A stretch of 64,000 nt of DNA from NCBI RefSeq assembly GCF_036802865.1, contig NZ_DAIRVK010000001.1, positions 62,001-126,000 of the forward strand, in the 5' to 3' direction. The notes below the pieces were generated by a model. It searched no databases and was not told the DNA's origin. It saw only the letters and a program-made list of their open reading frames with translations. This DNA is from Sulfurospirillum sp036802865 (lineage in GTDB: Bacteria; Campylobacterota; Campylobacteria; Campylobacterales; Sulfurospirillaceae). The position numbers were made by a program, and so were the translations under genes. This document shows, in pieces, positions 1 to 8,112 of this stretch (within the stretch, counting starts at the first letter, position 1; each line of letters starts with the position of its first letter).

Positions 1-156
1 GCCAAAGAGCTTGTTTTAGAGGGTGCGCCTTTAAGTCTTGCAGGACTTCATGCAGGCTTTAGCGATCAGTCGCATTTTATCCGCTCTTTTCGAAAAATTT
101 ACGGCTATTCTCCCAAAACACTGCTTCAAAAAAGCAATTTTATTCTATATAAATAA
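1..156 (+). CDS. AraC-family transcriptional regulator, C-terminal fragment (5' end outside window)
   Basis: An open frame enters from the left edge and stops with TAA at 154-156. The 51 visible residues form the second helix-turn-helix of an AraC/XylS DNA-binding domain: GFSDQSHFIRSFRKIYGYSP is the classic family signature (G-F-x-D-x-S-x-F-x-R-x-F-K/R-x-x-x-G-x-S-P). The sensor domain lies outside the window, so the ligand and targets cannot be judged. It reads in the same direction as the exporter gene that starts 36 bases downstream. Regulation of that exporter is possible but is only inferred from position. Confidence 0.85.
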   Translation, partial: AKELVLEGAPLSLAGLHAGFSDQSHFIRSFRKIYGYSPKTLLQKSNFILYK

Positions 157-192
157 TCGTAAAAAGAGTAAAATTCGCGCCAAGGAGTTACC

Positions 193-1092
193 ATGGTCAA
201 TAAAAATCTTTTTTTCTTCCTACTCTTCCTCGCGATGGTCGCATGGGGTGGTTCGTGGGTCAATGTGAAAGTTATAGGGCATTACATTAGTGCATTTGAG
301 ATGATCTTTTTACGTTTTGGCATTACGGCGATTACGATGGTTCCCATCATCATATGGCTTAAACACTCGTTCAAGATAGACCTAAAAAGTTTTGGCTTGG
401 TAGTACTTGTTGCTGTCGCATTGATTTTTTACAATAAATATTATTATCTTGGTACGAAGTTTGGCACTGCTTCGCTCGGTGGGGCGATGGTAACGACGAT
501 GATTCCTATATTGACCTTTATTTTACTCGCACTGATGGGGGCAAAAAAAGTGAGCTCCAAAGATATGTTTGCACTTGGTCTGGGCGCCGTGGGTGTTTTG
601 ACGATGCTTCATATTTGGACGTTTGATCTAGCCCATATCTTAGTCATTCAGAATCTTTACTTTTTATTGGCAGCTGTTTTTTGGGCAGTTTTGACGATTA
701 TTAGCTCCAAATCAACGAAGATTTCACCGATTGTTTTTACGTTTTATATGTATATTGTCACGGTTGTGTTGGATTGGGCTTTATTTGTGGATGTGAAGGC
801 TATACCTTTTGAGTCGTTTGATAGTATCTTTTGGATTAATACATTTTTGATTTCCTTGGCTGCCTCCACCTTTTCCAATACAATCTATTTTTTAGGAATT
901 GAAAAATTAGGTGCAGCCGAAGTGAGTTCGTTCGTTTTTCTAGTGCCATTTTCGGCGATCATACTCAGTGCCATATTTTTGGATGAAAAAGTAGATCTTT
1001 TCATCATCATAGGCACACTTTTAACGCTTTATGCGGTGAAAATACTCAATAATATTACAATTTTAAAGCGACGCCGAAAAAGCGTTGAATAG
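193..1092 (+). CDS. EamA/DMT-superfamily transporter
   Basis: A 299-aa inner-membrane protein, about ten hydrophobic segments, with two tandem EamA-type halves (roughly residues 5-135 and 150-290). This is the drug/metabolite transporter fold, usually an exporter of amino acids or small metabolites; the substrate cannot be read from sequence. The motif MVAWGGSWVNVKVIG near the N-terminus and FLVPFSAIILSAIFLDE near the C-terminus are typical of the family. The ATG at 193 has AAGGAG six bases upstream. Its last 38 bases overlap the 3' end of the convergent esterase gene, so no terminator separates them and antisense effects are possible. Confidence 0.85.
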   Translation: MVNKNLFFFLLFLAMVAWGGSWVNVKVIGHYISAFEMIFLRFGITAITMVPIIIWLKHSFKIDLKSFGLVVLVAVALIFYNKYYYLGTKFGTASLGGAMVTTMIPILTFILLALMGAKKVSSKDMFALGLGAVGVLTMLHIWTFDLAHILVIQNLYFLLAAVFWAVLTIISSKSTKISPIVFTFYMYIVTVVLDWALFVDVKAIPFESFDSIFWINTFLISLAASTFSNTIYFLGIEKLGAAEVSSFVFLVPFSAIILSAIFLDEKVDLFIIIGTLLTLYAVKILNNITILKRRRKSVE

Positions 1093-1627
1093 TCTCAAAG
1101 TGGCGGTCAAGCCCTTCAAAGCTGTGATTGCCACCCTCTTCTACGACCATCTTTGCACCCTCTAAAAAATCAAGCGCCTCTTCGTAGTCAAGGACTTCAT
1201 CGCCTTTTTGTAAAAGCAGCAAAATATTTTCAAGGTTGGGTTCTTCAATCTCATAGCTTTCAAGCATTTCCAGATGTGATGCATTCCATTCGTATGCAGA
1301 GTTGTCATAGTAATTCACCCCATGTCCGAGTGCTCTTTGGAGTGTTTCAGACGCATTGACTGCTGGGTTTATTAGCACGGCTTTGAGGTTGTATTTATCA
1401 CTAAGATAAAGTGAATAATAGCCACCAAGTGATGAACCCATGAGGTATACAGGCTCATTGTCCTGATAAGATTCGATAAGCTCACTAAGTGTTTTAATCG
1501 CAAGATCGGGAATTGTAGGCAAAGATGGTGCAATAAAGCGAATTTTATTTTCTTGGCAATAAGCACGAAGCATTTTTGCTTTGCTTGCCTCTCCACTAGA
1601 GCCAAATCCGTGAATGTAGATAATCAT
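1055..1627 (-). CDS. YqiA/UPF0227-like alpha/beta-hydrolase (esterase)
   Basis: A 190-aa alpha/beta-hydrolase. The start MIIYIHGFGSSGEASKA matches YqiA/YcfP-type esterases, which have a short HGF oxyanion motif. The nucleophile elbow is GSSLGG with Ser66, and the likely catalytic histidine is His168 in GGNHSF. An acidic residue around DEVLDY would complete the triad. YqiA of E. coli hydrolyses short acyl and CoA esters in vitro; the natural substrate here is unknown. The ATG has AAAGG upstream. The gene is convergent with, and overlaps by 38 bases, the EamA gene. Confidence 0.75.
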   Translation of the reverse strand: MIIYIHGFGSSGEASKAKMLRAYCQENKIRFIAPSLPTIPDLAIKTLSELIESYQDNEPVYLMGSSLGGYYSLYLSDKYNLKAVLINPAVNASETLQRALGHGVNYYDNSAYEWNASHLEMLESYEIEEPNLENILLLLQKGDEVLDYEEALDFLEGAKMVVEEGGNHSFEGLDRHFETIQRFFGVALKL

Positions 1628-1680
1628 GGTTAACCTTTATGTAACAAATAAAGGTGAGTATAGCAAAAGTTTCGTTAGGC

Positions 1681-1686
1681 TATAAT
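1681..1686 (+). promoter_or_regulatory. -10 box upstream of the 94-aa protein / formate dehydrogenase-like operon
   Basis: TATAAT preceded by GGC, 26 bases before the ATG at 1712. An SD-like AAAGGG lies between it and the ATG. There is no obvious -35 element, as usual for sigma-70 promoters of Campylobacterota. Confidence 0.5.
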
Positions 1687-1711
1687 ACGCGCAATAACTA
1701 AAAGGGTCTAC

Positions 1712-1996
1712 ATGAAATTACAAGAATTGGAAGCTAGAAAAATTATCCAGATGGTGATGGGTGATAAGCGGGTATTAACCAAAAGCGATGAAGAATTGGC
1801 ACTGCTTTTAAAGAAAAGATTGACTAAAAAAGAGTGTGAAGTTCTCAATACTGAGGCATGTGGAAACAATAAAGAAACAGCGATGATCGAACTCAAAATT
1901 GATGCGGTACGTTATGAAGCGCTCAAAGCAAGTGCGACTAAAAAGATCAAAAACGAGTCTGTGCATGGAGACTTTTTCTATACCAAAGGTGAATAA
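1712..1996 (+). CDS. Uncharacterised 94-aa protein coupled to a formate dehydrogenase-like gene
   Basis: A small soluble, Lys/Glu-rich protein with no signal peptide or membrane segment. I do not recognise a family. The sequence looks largely helical (KKRLTKKECEVLNTEA, LKIDAVRYEALKASATKKI) and has only two cysteines (in KECEV and EACG), which argues against a ferredoxin. It is preceded by TATAAT and an SD, and only two bases separate its stop from the ATG of the molybdopterin oxidoreductase, so the two are almost certainly co-transcribed. A small subunit or a dedicated maturation/assembly partner is plausible from context only. Confidence 0.75.
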   Translation: MKLQELEARKIIQMVMGDKRVLTKSDEELALLLKKRLTKKECEVLNTEACGNNKETAMIELKIDAVRYEALKASATKKIKNESVHGDFFYTKGE

Positions 1997-1998
1997 CG

Positions 1999-4062
1999 AT
2001 GGAACACGTTGACGTTATAGACAGTGTTTGTACCTATTGTGGTGTGGGTTGTGACATCGCTGCCAATGTTAAGGACAACAAAATTCAAAGCATCTTTGCC
2101 CACCCTGAAGGCGTGGTATCAGAGGGCAATTTGTGCGTTAAGGGCAAATACGGTTTTGAGTTTGTCGATGCACCTGATCGCCTTAGAATTCCACGTATTC
2201 GCAAAAGTTTTTTGGCTCAAAACTCAGCTATCAAAGAAGCAATTTCTGAAACATTGGTTACGTGTGATGAGACATGGTATGAAACGACTTTGGATGCTGC
2301 CACCACGGCGGCGGCGATGAAACTACAAGAGATTCAAACTCGGTATGGCAGAAAGAGTATCTGCTCCATTGGTGGGGCACGAACATCGTGTGAGAGTTCT
2401 TATTTGCTTCAAAAATTCACTCGTCATACACTAAACTCTCCGCATGTTGATAACTGTGCGCGCATCTGCCACTCTCCAAGCCTTAAAGGTATGCGTACGA
2501 CCATTGGTGAGGGTGCCGCGACCAATCCTTACAATGACATCTACAATGCCGAATTTATGATCGTTTTTGGCTCAAATACTACCGAAGCACACCCGATTAT
2601 CTCTAACCGCATTGTCGATGTGGCAGGGAAGCATGACAATTTAGCTGTTTTTGATGTGCGAGAAATCACCCTACACCGCTTTGCCAAATACAAAGGCATT
2701 ATTCCGCATGAAGCCAATTTACTTGTCTTAAACATGATGGCGTATGTCATCATCACTGAAGAGCTTTACAATGAGCATTTCCTAGCGGATCGTACTAAAG
2801 GGTTTGAAGCTTTCAAAGAGAAAATCTTGAATGACCCTTATGCCAATCCAAAGTATTTTGAGCAAATTGAAGGCTATGAAAGCTTAAGTAAACTCATCCC
2901 TAAAGTGGCACGCGAATATGCCCTCAAAAAATCGATGATTTTCTGGGGACTTGGCATAACAGAGCATATTGATGGCTCATACGCAGTTATGGCGATTACC
3001 CATTTGGCACTGATGACAGGTAATATCGGAAAACCTGGAGCTGGGCTTATGCCACTTCGTGGGCAAAATAACGTTCAAGGTGCTTGTGATATGGGTATGC
3101 TACCTTACTACGACCCCGATTATCAAACACCTAAAGAGATAGGATTGATGACACCTGATCTGGTCAATGAGATGCTAGAGGGTCGCATCAAAGCGGTGAT
3201 CAATATGGGTGAAGACCTCACCCATGTTCACCCTAACAGTAACAAAGTCAACCGCGCACTGGATAATGTTGAATTTATCATGGTGCAAGAGCTTTTTATG
3301 ACTGAAATCGCCAATCGAGCAGACATTGTCATCGGTGTAAAATCTGCCTATGAAAAAACAGGTGTTTATGTCAATGCTATGCGTCGCCTTCATCTCTCGC
3401 AACCCCTTGTCAAGTCTGACCTTCCTGATGACTGGGAAGTCATCAAACTACTCGATAATAAAATGGGTGGAAGTTATACTTATGAAGACTCAAAACAGAT
3501 ATGGGATGAAGTCAGAGAAGTAGCGTACAGACGTTTTTCAGGTGCAAGTTACAACAGATTGGAGCGCCACCGCGTTCGTGGACTGCAATGGCCCGTACAC
3601 ACCGAAGATACACCGATCTTGCACCAACTAGACTTTAGAACCGAAGACGGCTATGGTGAGTTTCATTACCACCAGTATGAGCTTCGTGGCATGGTGCAAG
3701 AGATACGTGAAAAAAGACTCACAGGCTATCATCTCACCACTGGGCGAACACTGGCGCAGTATAACAATGCTTCGCAAACCAGTCGCAGCGAGAGACTCAA
3801 TAAGCGTTATGATGAAACGATTTTATTGGTACATGAAGATGATGCGGGGGATTTTACCAGTGATAAAGTGATATTAAAAACCGAATTTGGGCAAAGTGCA
3901 CCACTTACAGTAAAATTTACCGACAAAGTGCAACCGAAAACGCTTTTCGCTACGTTCCATCATGCAAAATCAAAAATCAATAATCTTTTTGGCGATAGAT
4001 GTGATGAACTTATTTTAACAGCAGCATTTAAATCGATAAAAGTAGAAGTAGTCAATTTATAA
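1999..4062 (+). CDS. Molybdopterin oxidoreductase, formate dehydrogenase alpha-like (Cys type)
   Basis: A 687-aa bis-MGD enzyme of the FdhF/formate dehydrogenase branch, probably oxidising formate to CO2 or a related substrate. The N-terminus carries the [4Fe-4S] set C11-x2-C14-x3-C18-x27-C46. The active-site loop is NCARICHSP with Cys157 as predicted Mo/W ligand followed by His158, where many homologues carry selenocysteine. GLGITEH, GNIGKPGAG and RGQNNVQGACDMG are family motifs in the middle, and the C-terminal cofactor-binding domain begins near YHLTTGRTLAQYN. There is no Tat signal, and no FdhB, FdhC or FdhE neighbours, so the electron acceptor is not evident and the enzyme is predicted cytoplasmic. 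Formate specificity is inferred from family resemblance. Confidence 0.85.
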   Translation: MEHVDVIDSVCTYCGVGCDIAANVKDNKIQSIFAHPEGVVSEGNLCVKGKYGFEFVDAPDRLRIPRIRKSFLAQNSAIKEAISETLVTCDETWYETTLDAATTAAAMKLQEIQTRYGRKSICSIGGARTSCESSYLLQKFTRHTLNSPHVDNCARICHSPSLKGMRTTIGEGAATNPYNDIYNAEFMIVFGSNTTEAHPIISNRIVDVAGKHDNLAVFDVREITLHRFAKYKGIIPHEANLLVLNMMAYVIITEELYNEHFLADRTKGFEAFKEKILNDPYANPKYFEQIEGYESLSKLIPKVAREYALKKSMIFWGLGITEHIDGSYAVMAITHLALMTGNIGKPGAGLMPLRGQNNVQGACDMGMLPYYDPDYQTPKEIGLMTPDLVNEMLEGRIKAVINMGEDLTHVHPNSNKVNRALDNVEFIMVQELFMTEIANRADIVIGVKSAYEKTGVYVNAMRRLHLSQPLVKSDLPDDWEVIKLLDNKMGGSYTYEDSKQIWDEVREVAYRRFSGASYNRLERHRVRGLQWPVHTEDTPILHQLDFRTEDGYGEFHYHQYELRGMVQEIREKRLTGYHLTTGRTLAQYNNASQTSRSERLNKRYDETILLVHEDDAGDFTSDKVILKTEFGQSAPLTVKFTDKVQPKTLFATFHHAKSKINNLFGDRCDELILTAAFKSIKVEVVNL

Positions 4063-4164
4063 AGCCTTTTTTAAAGCAAATAGAATGGTCATTTAATGCC
4101 GACTTTTTACCTATTGTTTAATGAGTAGTGTTAAAATGATGACATTTTAATAAAGGTGGCATAA

Positions 4165-4608
4165 ATGGTAAAAAAGATATTTGTAGGCTTGGTGGGCATT
4201 TTAGTAGTTATTCAATTTATAAAACCACATTTCAATAATCCAAAAATTGATGAAAGAATTGCATTGCAGGCAGATGAAAAAGTGATAAGTCTTTTGAAAA
4301 ATGCCTGTTATGATTGTCATTCTGATGAAACAAAGTATCCTTGGTACCACAATGTTGCACCTATTTCTTGGGCAATGGCGGGTCATATTGACCAAGGTCG
4401 AAAAGCACTCAACTTTTCCCAATGGGCAAACATGGATGCTGATATAAGAACAATAAGAGTTAAACGCGCAAAACAACTTATTGACAATGGATTGATGCCT
4501 AAAGGAAGCTATTTATGGATGCATGAAAACGCACATTTAAAGCAAGAGGACAAAAAAATACTCGATCAATTTTTTGATCAACAATTACAACAACTCAAAA
4601 AGTCATAA
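4165..4608 (+). CDS. Haem-binding domain protein (single CxxCH, membrane-anchored)
   Basis: A 147-aa protein with an N-terminal hydrophobic segment (about residues 4-20) that could be an uncleaved signal anchor or a signal peptide, followed by a periplasmic domain. C48-Y-D-C51-H52 is a c-type haem attachment motif. The context CYDCHSDETKYPWYHNVAP, followed by WAMAGHI, fits the cytochrome-like Haem_bd family (PF14376), whose roles are poorly known. SD AAAGG precedes the ATG. It stands alone between the formate dehydrogenase-like gene and the tRNA cluster; a link to the upstream enzyme is not shown by the sequence. Confidence 0.8.
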   Translation: MVKKIFVGLVGILVVIQFIKPHFNNPKIDERIALQADEKVISLLKNACYDCHSDETKYPWYHNVAPISWAMAGHIDQGRKALNFSQWANMDADIRTIRVKRAKQLIDNGLMPKGSYLWMHENAHLKQEDKKILDQFFDQQLQQLKKS

Positions 4609-4683
4609 TTTCAAAAGTGATTGTTTTTATTTTTATACTGAAAATAAGTTGAGGATCTGTTTTCTTTGAAGTTTTTAAAGGAG

Positions 4684-4771
4684 TGGCCGGGAGAGAGGGA
4701 TTTGAACCCCCGGAGGTATTACCCTCAACGGTTTTCAAGACCGCCGCATTAAGCCGCTCTGCCATCTCCCG
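4684..4771 (-). tRNA. tRNA-Ser (TGA anticodon)
   Basis: Read on the minus strand: 7-bp acceptor stem CGGGAGA/TCTCCCG, anticodon loop CTTGAAA giving TGA, a long variable arm, T-loop GGTTCAAATCC, discriminator G, and an encoded CCA (4684-4686). The long variable arm and G73 fit serine. It is the last tRNA of a four-gene cluster. Confidence 0.95.
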
Positions 4772-4806
4772 ACAGAAATTTTATAGATGATACATAATAC
4801 AAAAGG

Positions 4807-4880
4807 TGGAGGCGACACCCGGATTTGAACCGGGGATCAAGGCTTTGCAGGCCCATGCCTTACCGCTTGGCTATATCGCC
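4807..4880 (-). tRNA. tRNA-Cys (GCA anticodon)
   Basis: Minus strand: acceptor GGCGATA pairs with TGTCGCC (one G-T pair), anticodon loop CTGCAAA gives GCA, T-arm CCCCGGTTCAAATCCGGG, discriminator T, encoded CCA at 4807-4809. U73 is the expected identity base for cysteine. Confidence 0.95.
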
Positions 4881-4901
4881 ACCGTATTCTCTATATCGAG
4901 G

Positions 4902-4989
4902 TGGTGCCCGGAGCCGGATTTGAACCGGCACAGGAAAAACTCCCGAGGGATTTTAAGTCCCTTGCGTCTACCAATTTCGCCATCCGGGC
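4902..4989 (-). tRNA. tRNA-Leu (TAA anticodon)
   Basis: Minus strand: acceptor GCCCGGA/TCCGGGC, anticodon loop CTTAAAA giving TAA, long variable arm (CGGGAGTTTTTCCTG), T-arm GCCGGTTCAAATCCGGC, discriminator A and encoded CCA. The class II arm and A73 fit leucine. Confidence 0.95.
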
Positions 4990-5016
4990 AACGCATTTCT
5001 TTTTTAAAAAACTAAA

Positions 5017-5091
<75 letters not shown>

Positions 5092-5109
5092 ATCTAAAAA
5101 AGAGATGAG

Positions 5110-5138
5110 AGTATATCACTTTTTTTTTGTAATGTAAA
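5110..5138 (-). promoter_or_regulatory. Promoter of the tRNA Gly-Leu-Cys-Ser cluster
   Basis: On the minus strand TTTACA (5133-5138) and TATACT (5110-5115) are separated by exactly 17 bases that include an A-run. Transcription would start near 5104, about 13 bases before tRNA-Gly. This is one of the few promoters in the window with a recognisable -35 element. Confidence 0.65.
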
Positions 5139-5188
5139 GTAGTTTGTGAAAAAAGTTTACATGTACAACTTTTTTATAGCGGTTTTGC

Positions 5189-5194
5189 TATAAT
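5189..5194 (+). promoter_or_regulatory. Extended -10 promoter of ilvD
   Basis: TATAAT preceded by TGC, an extended -10 (TGn). The predicted start near 5201 leaves a leader of about 20 bases that contains the SD AAGGAAG. Confidence 0.6.
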
Positions 5195-5220
5195 CTAAGA
5201 AAATTTTTAAGGAAGAATTG

Positions 5221-6900
5221 ATGCGTAGTGATCAAGTCAAAAAAGGGTATAACAGAGCGCCACATAGGAGTTTGTTTCGGGCAACAGGTCTAAAAGATGA
5301 AGATTTTAACAAACCGTTCATTGGCGTAGCCAACTCTTACATTGATATTATTCCAGGGCACTTCTTCTTACATGAATATGCAGTTATCATTAAAGATGAA
5401 ATTCGTAAGAACGGTTGTGTGCCATTCGAATTCAACACGATTGGTGTAGATGACGGCATCGCAATGGGGCATGATGGTATGCTTTACTCTCTGCCAAGCC
5501 GCGAACTCATTGCAAATTCGATTGAAACGATGATGAATGCACATATGTTAGATGCAATGATCTGTATTCCAAACTGCGATAAAATCGTTCCAGGTATGAT
5601 TATGGGAGCGCTTCGAGTCAATGTTCCAACTGTTTTTGTCAGTGGCGGACCAATGAAGAAAGGTTACACTAAAGAGGGAGCACCGATTGATTTAACCACT
5701 GCATTTGAAGCCGTAGGTAAATTTGAAAAAGGCGATATTAACGAAGCAGAGCTTAAAGACATTGAGTGTAATGCATGTCCAAGTGGTGGTTCATGTTCGG
5801 GTATGTTTACAGCCAATAGTATGAATACACTTATGGAAGCGATGGGAATTGCACTTCCTGGAAATGGAACGATTCCTGCCTTAACCCCTGAGCGTGAAGT
5901 TCTTTTACGTGCTGCAGCGAAACGAATCTGTGAGATTGCCATTGATGATCGCTTTAAAATTCGCAATATTCTTAATGAAAAAGCAGTCCGTAATGCTTTT
6001 GCGGTAGATATGGCGATGGGTGGAAGTTCTAATACGGTTCTTCACATGTTAGCAATCGCTAAAGAAGCGGGCGTTAACTTTGCGATCAAAGATATTAATG
6101 AAATTAGTAAAAATGTTTCACATATTGCAAAAATTGCTCCTTCGCTTTCAACGGTTCATATGGAAGACATCAACAGAGCTGGGGGTGTAAGTGCGGTTAT
6201 GAAAGAGGTTAGTAGACGCGACAATGGCATTTTATTTTTAGATAATTTGACAGTGACAGGTGAGAGCGTTGGTGAACGTATCGCAAATGCTGAGATTAAA
6301 GATACAACCATTATTCATACACTTGAAAATCCTTACTCAAAAGTCGGTGGTCTTGCAATTTTATTTGGTAACTTGGCACTTGAGGGCTGTGTTATTAAAA
6401 CTGCAGGTATTGTCGGTGGGCGTCAGTTTGTTGGCAAGGCAGTCTGTTTTGATTCACAACAAGAAGCATTAGCTGGTATCGTAGGTGGAAAAGTGAAAAA
6501 AGGCGATGTTGTTGTTATTCGTTATGAAGGACCTCGTGGAGGACCAGGAATGCAAGAGATGCTCTCCCCTACTAGTTTAATTATGGGTATGGGACTTGGT
6601 GCTGATGTTGCACTCATTACTGATGGACGCTTTTCAGGAGCTACCAGAGGTCTTAGCATCGGTCATGTGAGTCCTGAGGCAGCCGAGGGAGGTCTGATAG
6701 GTCTTGTAAGCGATGGCGATACCATACAAATCGATGTAGATGCTTATACAATTGAAGCATTGATTGATGAAGAAGAATTAGCGCGTCGTAAAGCAGCATT
6801 TAAACCAAAAGTGAAAACAATTCAAGGTAGTTGGTTGAAACAATACCGACAGCTCGTTACAAATGCAAGCAGCGGGGCTGTGTTAAAGACTGATGCGTAA
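5221..6900 (+). CDS. ilvD: Dihydroxy-acid dehydratase
   Basis: Converts 2,3-dihydroxyisovalerate and 2,3-dihydroxy-3-methylvalerate into the 2-oxo acids of valine and isoleucine synthesis. Family hallmarks are clear: CIPNCDKIVPGM and CNACPSGGSCSGMFTANSMN carry Fe-S cysteines, and GPRGGPGMQEML and TDGRFSGATRGLSIGH lie in the C-terminal half. The 559-aa length is normal. I choose the ATG at 5221, five bases after AAGGAAG, over the in-frame TTG three bases earlier, which is too close to the SD. The stop overlaps the next start (TAATG), so it is translationally coupled to marC. Confidence 0.97.
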   Translation: MRSDQVKKGYNRAPHRSLFRATGLKDEDFNKPFIGVANSYIDIIPGHFFLHEYAVIIKDEIRKNGCVPFEFNTIGVDDGIAMGHDGMLYSLPSRELIANSIETMMNAHMLDAMICIPNCDKIVPGMIMGALRVNVPTVFVSGGPMKKGYTKEGAPIDLTTAFEAVGKFEKGDINEAELKDIECNACPSGGSCSGMFTANSMNTLMEAMGIALPGNGTIPALTPEREVLLRAAAKRICEIAIDDRFKIRNILNEKAVRNAFAVDMAMGGSSNTVLHMLAIAKEAGVNFAIKDINEISKNVSHIAKIAPSLSTVHMEDINRAGGVSAVMKEVSRRDNGILFLDNLTVTGESVGERIANAEIKDTTIIHTLENPYSKVGGLAILFGNLALEGCVIKTAGIVGGRQFVGKAVCFDSQQEALAGIVGGKVKKGDVVVIRYEGPRGGPGMQEMLSPTSLIMGMGLGADVALITDGRFSGATRGLSIGHVSPEAAEGGLIGLVSDGDTIQIDVDAYTIEALIDEEELARRKAAFKPKVKTIQGSWLKQYRQLVTNASSGAVLKTDA

Positions 6901-7538
6901 TGGTTGAATTTTTTAATTTATTATTACAACATACTATTACGATGATGGCGATTGTTGATCCTTTAGGAGTGAGTGCGATTATGCTCTCCCTCCTCCCCCA
7001 AAGCACGACTAAAGAGCATATCAATAAAATTGCAGCCAAAGCGACGATGACAATCATCGTTGCTTTCTTTGTTGTTTTGCTAACAGGTAATTTTTTACTG
7101 AATCTTTTTGGTATTGAGATTGACTCGTTAAAAGTTATGGGTGGTATTATTTTACTTCTTACCGCTATTAAGATGGTACAAGGTTCTATGGAATCGAAAA
7201 GTCAGACAGAAGAAGAAAGAGAAGAAGCCATTAAAAACGATGAATTTTCGGTTATTCCCTTGGGTATACCTATTACCTTTGGCCCAGGAATTTTTGCGAC
7301 GATCATTATTTTGCGTGGACATAGTGAAGGTATTAGTTCACTTGCAGCGCTTATTATTGCGTATTTGATTGTAGCTTTGAGTGTTTATCTCTCTTTTAAG
7401 AACAGTATTTACATTAGGCATTATCTAGGAATTACAGGGCAAAAAATTGTTAGTCGTTTGATGGGCCTTATTGTTGGAGCTATTGCTGTACAGTTTGTTG
7501 TGGGTGGTATTAGTACGCTTGTCAAACACTACATGTAA
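6900..7538 (+). CDS. MarC-family integral membrane protein (UPF0056)
   Basis: A 212-aa protein with about six membrane segments. MAIVDPLGVSAIMLSLLP at the N-terminus and IPLGIPITFGPGIFATIII in the middle are the two repeated MarC motifs (the NP/DP-x-G and PLxxPxxxGPG signatures). The function of the family is unsettled; it was once linked to multiple antibiotic resistance in E. coli but this is not supported for marC itself. Its ATG shares one base with the ilvD stop codon. A link to branched-chain amino acid export would be speculation from the coupling. Confidence 0.88.
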   Translation: MVEFFNLLLQHTITMMAIVDPLGVSAIMLSLLPQSTTKEHINKIAAKATMTIIVAFFVVLLTGNFLLNLFGIEIDSLKVMGGIILLLTAIKMVQGSMESKSQTEEEREEAIKNDEFSVIPLGIPITFGPGIFATIIILRGHSEGISSLAALIIAYLIVALSVYLSFKNSIYIRHYLGITGQKIVSRLMGLIVGAIAVQFVVGGISTLVKHYM

Positions 7539-7550
7539 GAAGGACTGAGT

Positions 7551-7751
7551 ATGAACAAAGGTGGTTGGACTTGTCCTCATGATGTTGAAGGGGTTTGCGA
7601 TATTATCAAAAAAGAGTGTGATCCTGGAGATCGTGGGTGTGTTTTATATGGTAAAGCTAAATTTGCATGTGAAGATTCACCTTCTAACGAGGCCTTTGAA
7701 AAGAGAATGGAGCGCAAAATGCGCGAGATGTTAGGTGATAAACAAGAATAA
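7551..7751 (+). CDS. Small cysteine-rich conserved protein (66 aa)
   Basis: A 66-aa soluble protein with five cysteines in the first 40 residues (C8, C16, C23, C30, C40) arranged as WTCPHD, GVCD, KECDPGDRGCVLYGK and FACED. The spacing suggests a metal site or structural zinc/Fe-S site, followed by a charged helical tail (EKRMERKMREMLG). I do not recognise a named family. SD AAGGA lies seven bases before the ATG; it follows marC by 12 bases and ends the ilvD operon. Confidence 0.75.
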   Translation: MNKGGWTCPHDVEGVCDIIKKECDPGDRGCVLYGKAKFACEDSPSNEAFEKRMERKMREMLGDKQE

Positions 7752-7759
7752 ATGTGAAA

Positions 7760-7793
7760 AGTGTGGCTTTGATAAGTACATCATAGCCACACT
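7760..7793 (+). terminator. Hairpin after the ilvD operon
   Basis: AGTGTGGCT (7760-7768) pairs with AGCCACACT (7785-7793); inside it GAT pairs with ATC. It is followed by TATGTGTTTATAAT, only modestly T-rich, so it is a possible terminator. Confidence 0.5.
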
Positions 7794-7825
7794 ATGTGTT
7801 TATAATATAGATATTTAGTGTCGTA

Positions 7826-7930
7826 TTAAAGTGTTTGTGACTGCATAAGATATACAAAGCCAACCGCACATAACACAGCATTGATAAGAGTCATAGCTAT
7901 TCCAGCTTTAACAACATTTAATTTTTTCAT
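7826..7930 (-). CDS. Putative 34-aa single-span membrane microprotein
   Basis: A short frame starting MKKLNVVKAGIAMTLINAVL and ending in LMQSQTL. Residues about 8-29 form one hydrophobic span after a basic start (two Lys, then Lys8), as in small inner-membrane peptides. A perfect SD AAGGAG sits eight bases before the ATG, and a TATAAT lies at 7959-7964 on the same strand, so promoter, SD, start and stop are all in place. It lies alone between the ilvD operon and an MCP gene in otherwise very AT-rich, gene-free DNA (7752-8112). No function is known; a regulatory or toxin-like peptide is possible. Confidence 0.6.
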   Translation of the reverse strand: MKKLNVVKAGIAMTLINAVLCAVGFVYLMQSQTL

Positions 7931-7958
7931 CTTAACAGCTCCTTTTTGCATTTTCGGA

Positions 7959-7964
7959 ATTATA
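7959..7964 (-). promoter_or_regulatory. -10 box of the 34-aa microprotein
   Basis: TATAAT on the minus strand, predicted start near 7952, leaving about 22 bases of leader that contain AAGGAG. Confidence 0.5.
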
Positions 7965-8112
7965 TGCACTTAAAACTTAAAATACAATAAATTAAATAAT
8001 AATTTTTTTTCTATTGCTGTTTCGGTAACTTTTTTACACTGTATTTATGATTAAAATAATAATATTAAATATATAAATTAAGCTATTTATAATATATAAA
8101 GCAGGGCTTTTA

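Noticed and set aside
38..268. 76-aa open frame overlapping the AraC end and the EamA start
   Set aside because: It is in another frame to both real genes, has no SD and no recognisable domain.
1999..4062. Selenocysteine-containing formate dehydrogenase
   Set aside because: No in-frame TGA is present; the active-site codon in NCARICHSP is a cysteine codon.
4806..5015. 69-aa open frame on the plus strand
   Set aside because: It runs antisense through tRNA-Cys and tRNA-Leu; the protein-like PGFEPG and SPLRLPISP residues are translations of T-arms, a common artefact.
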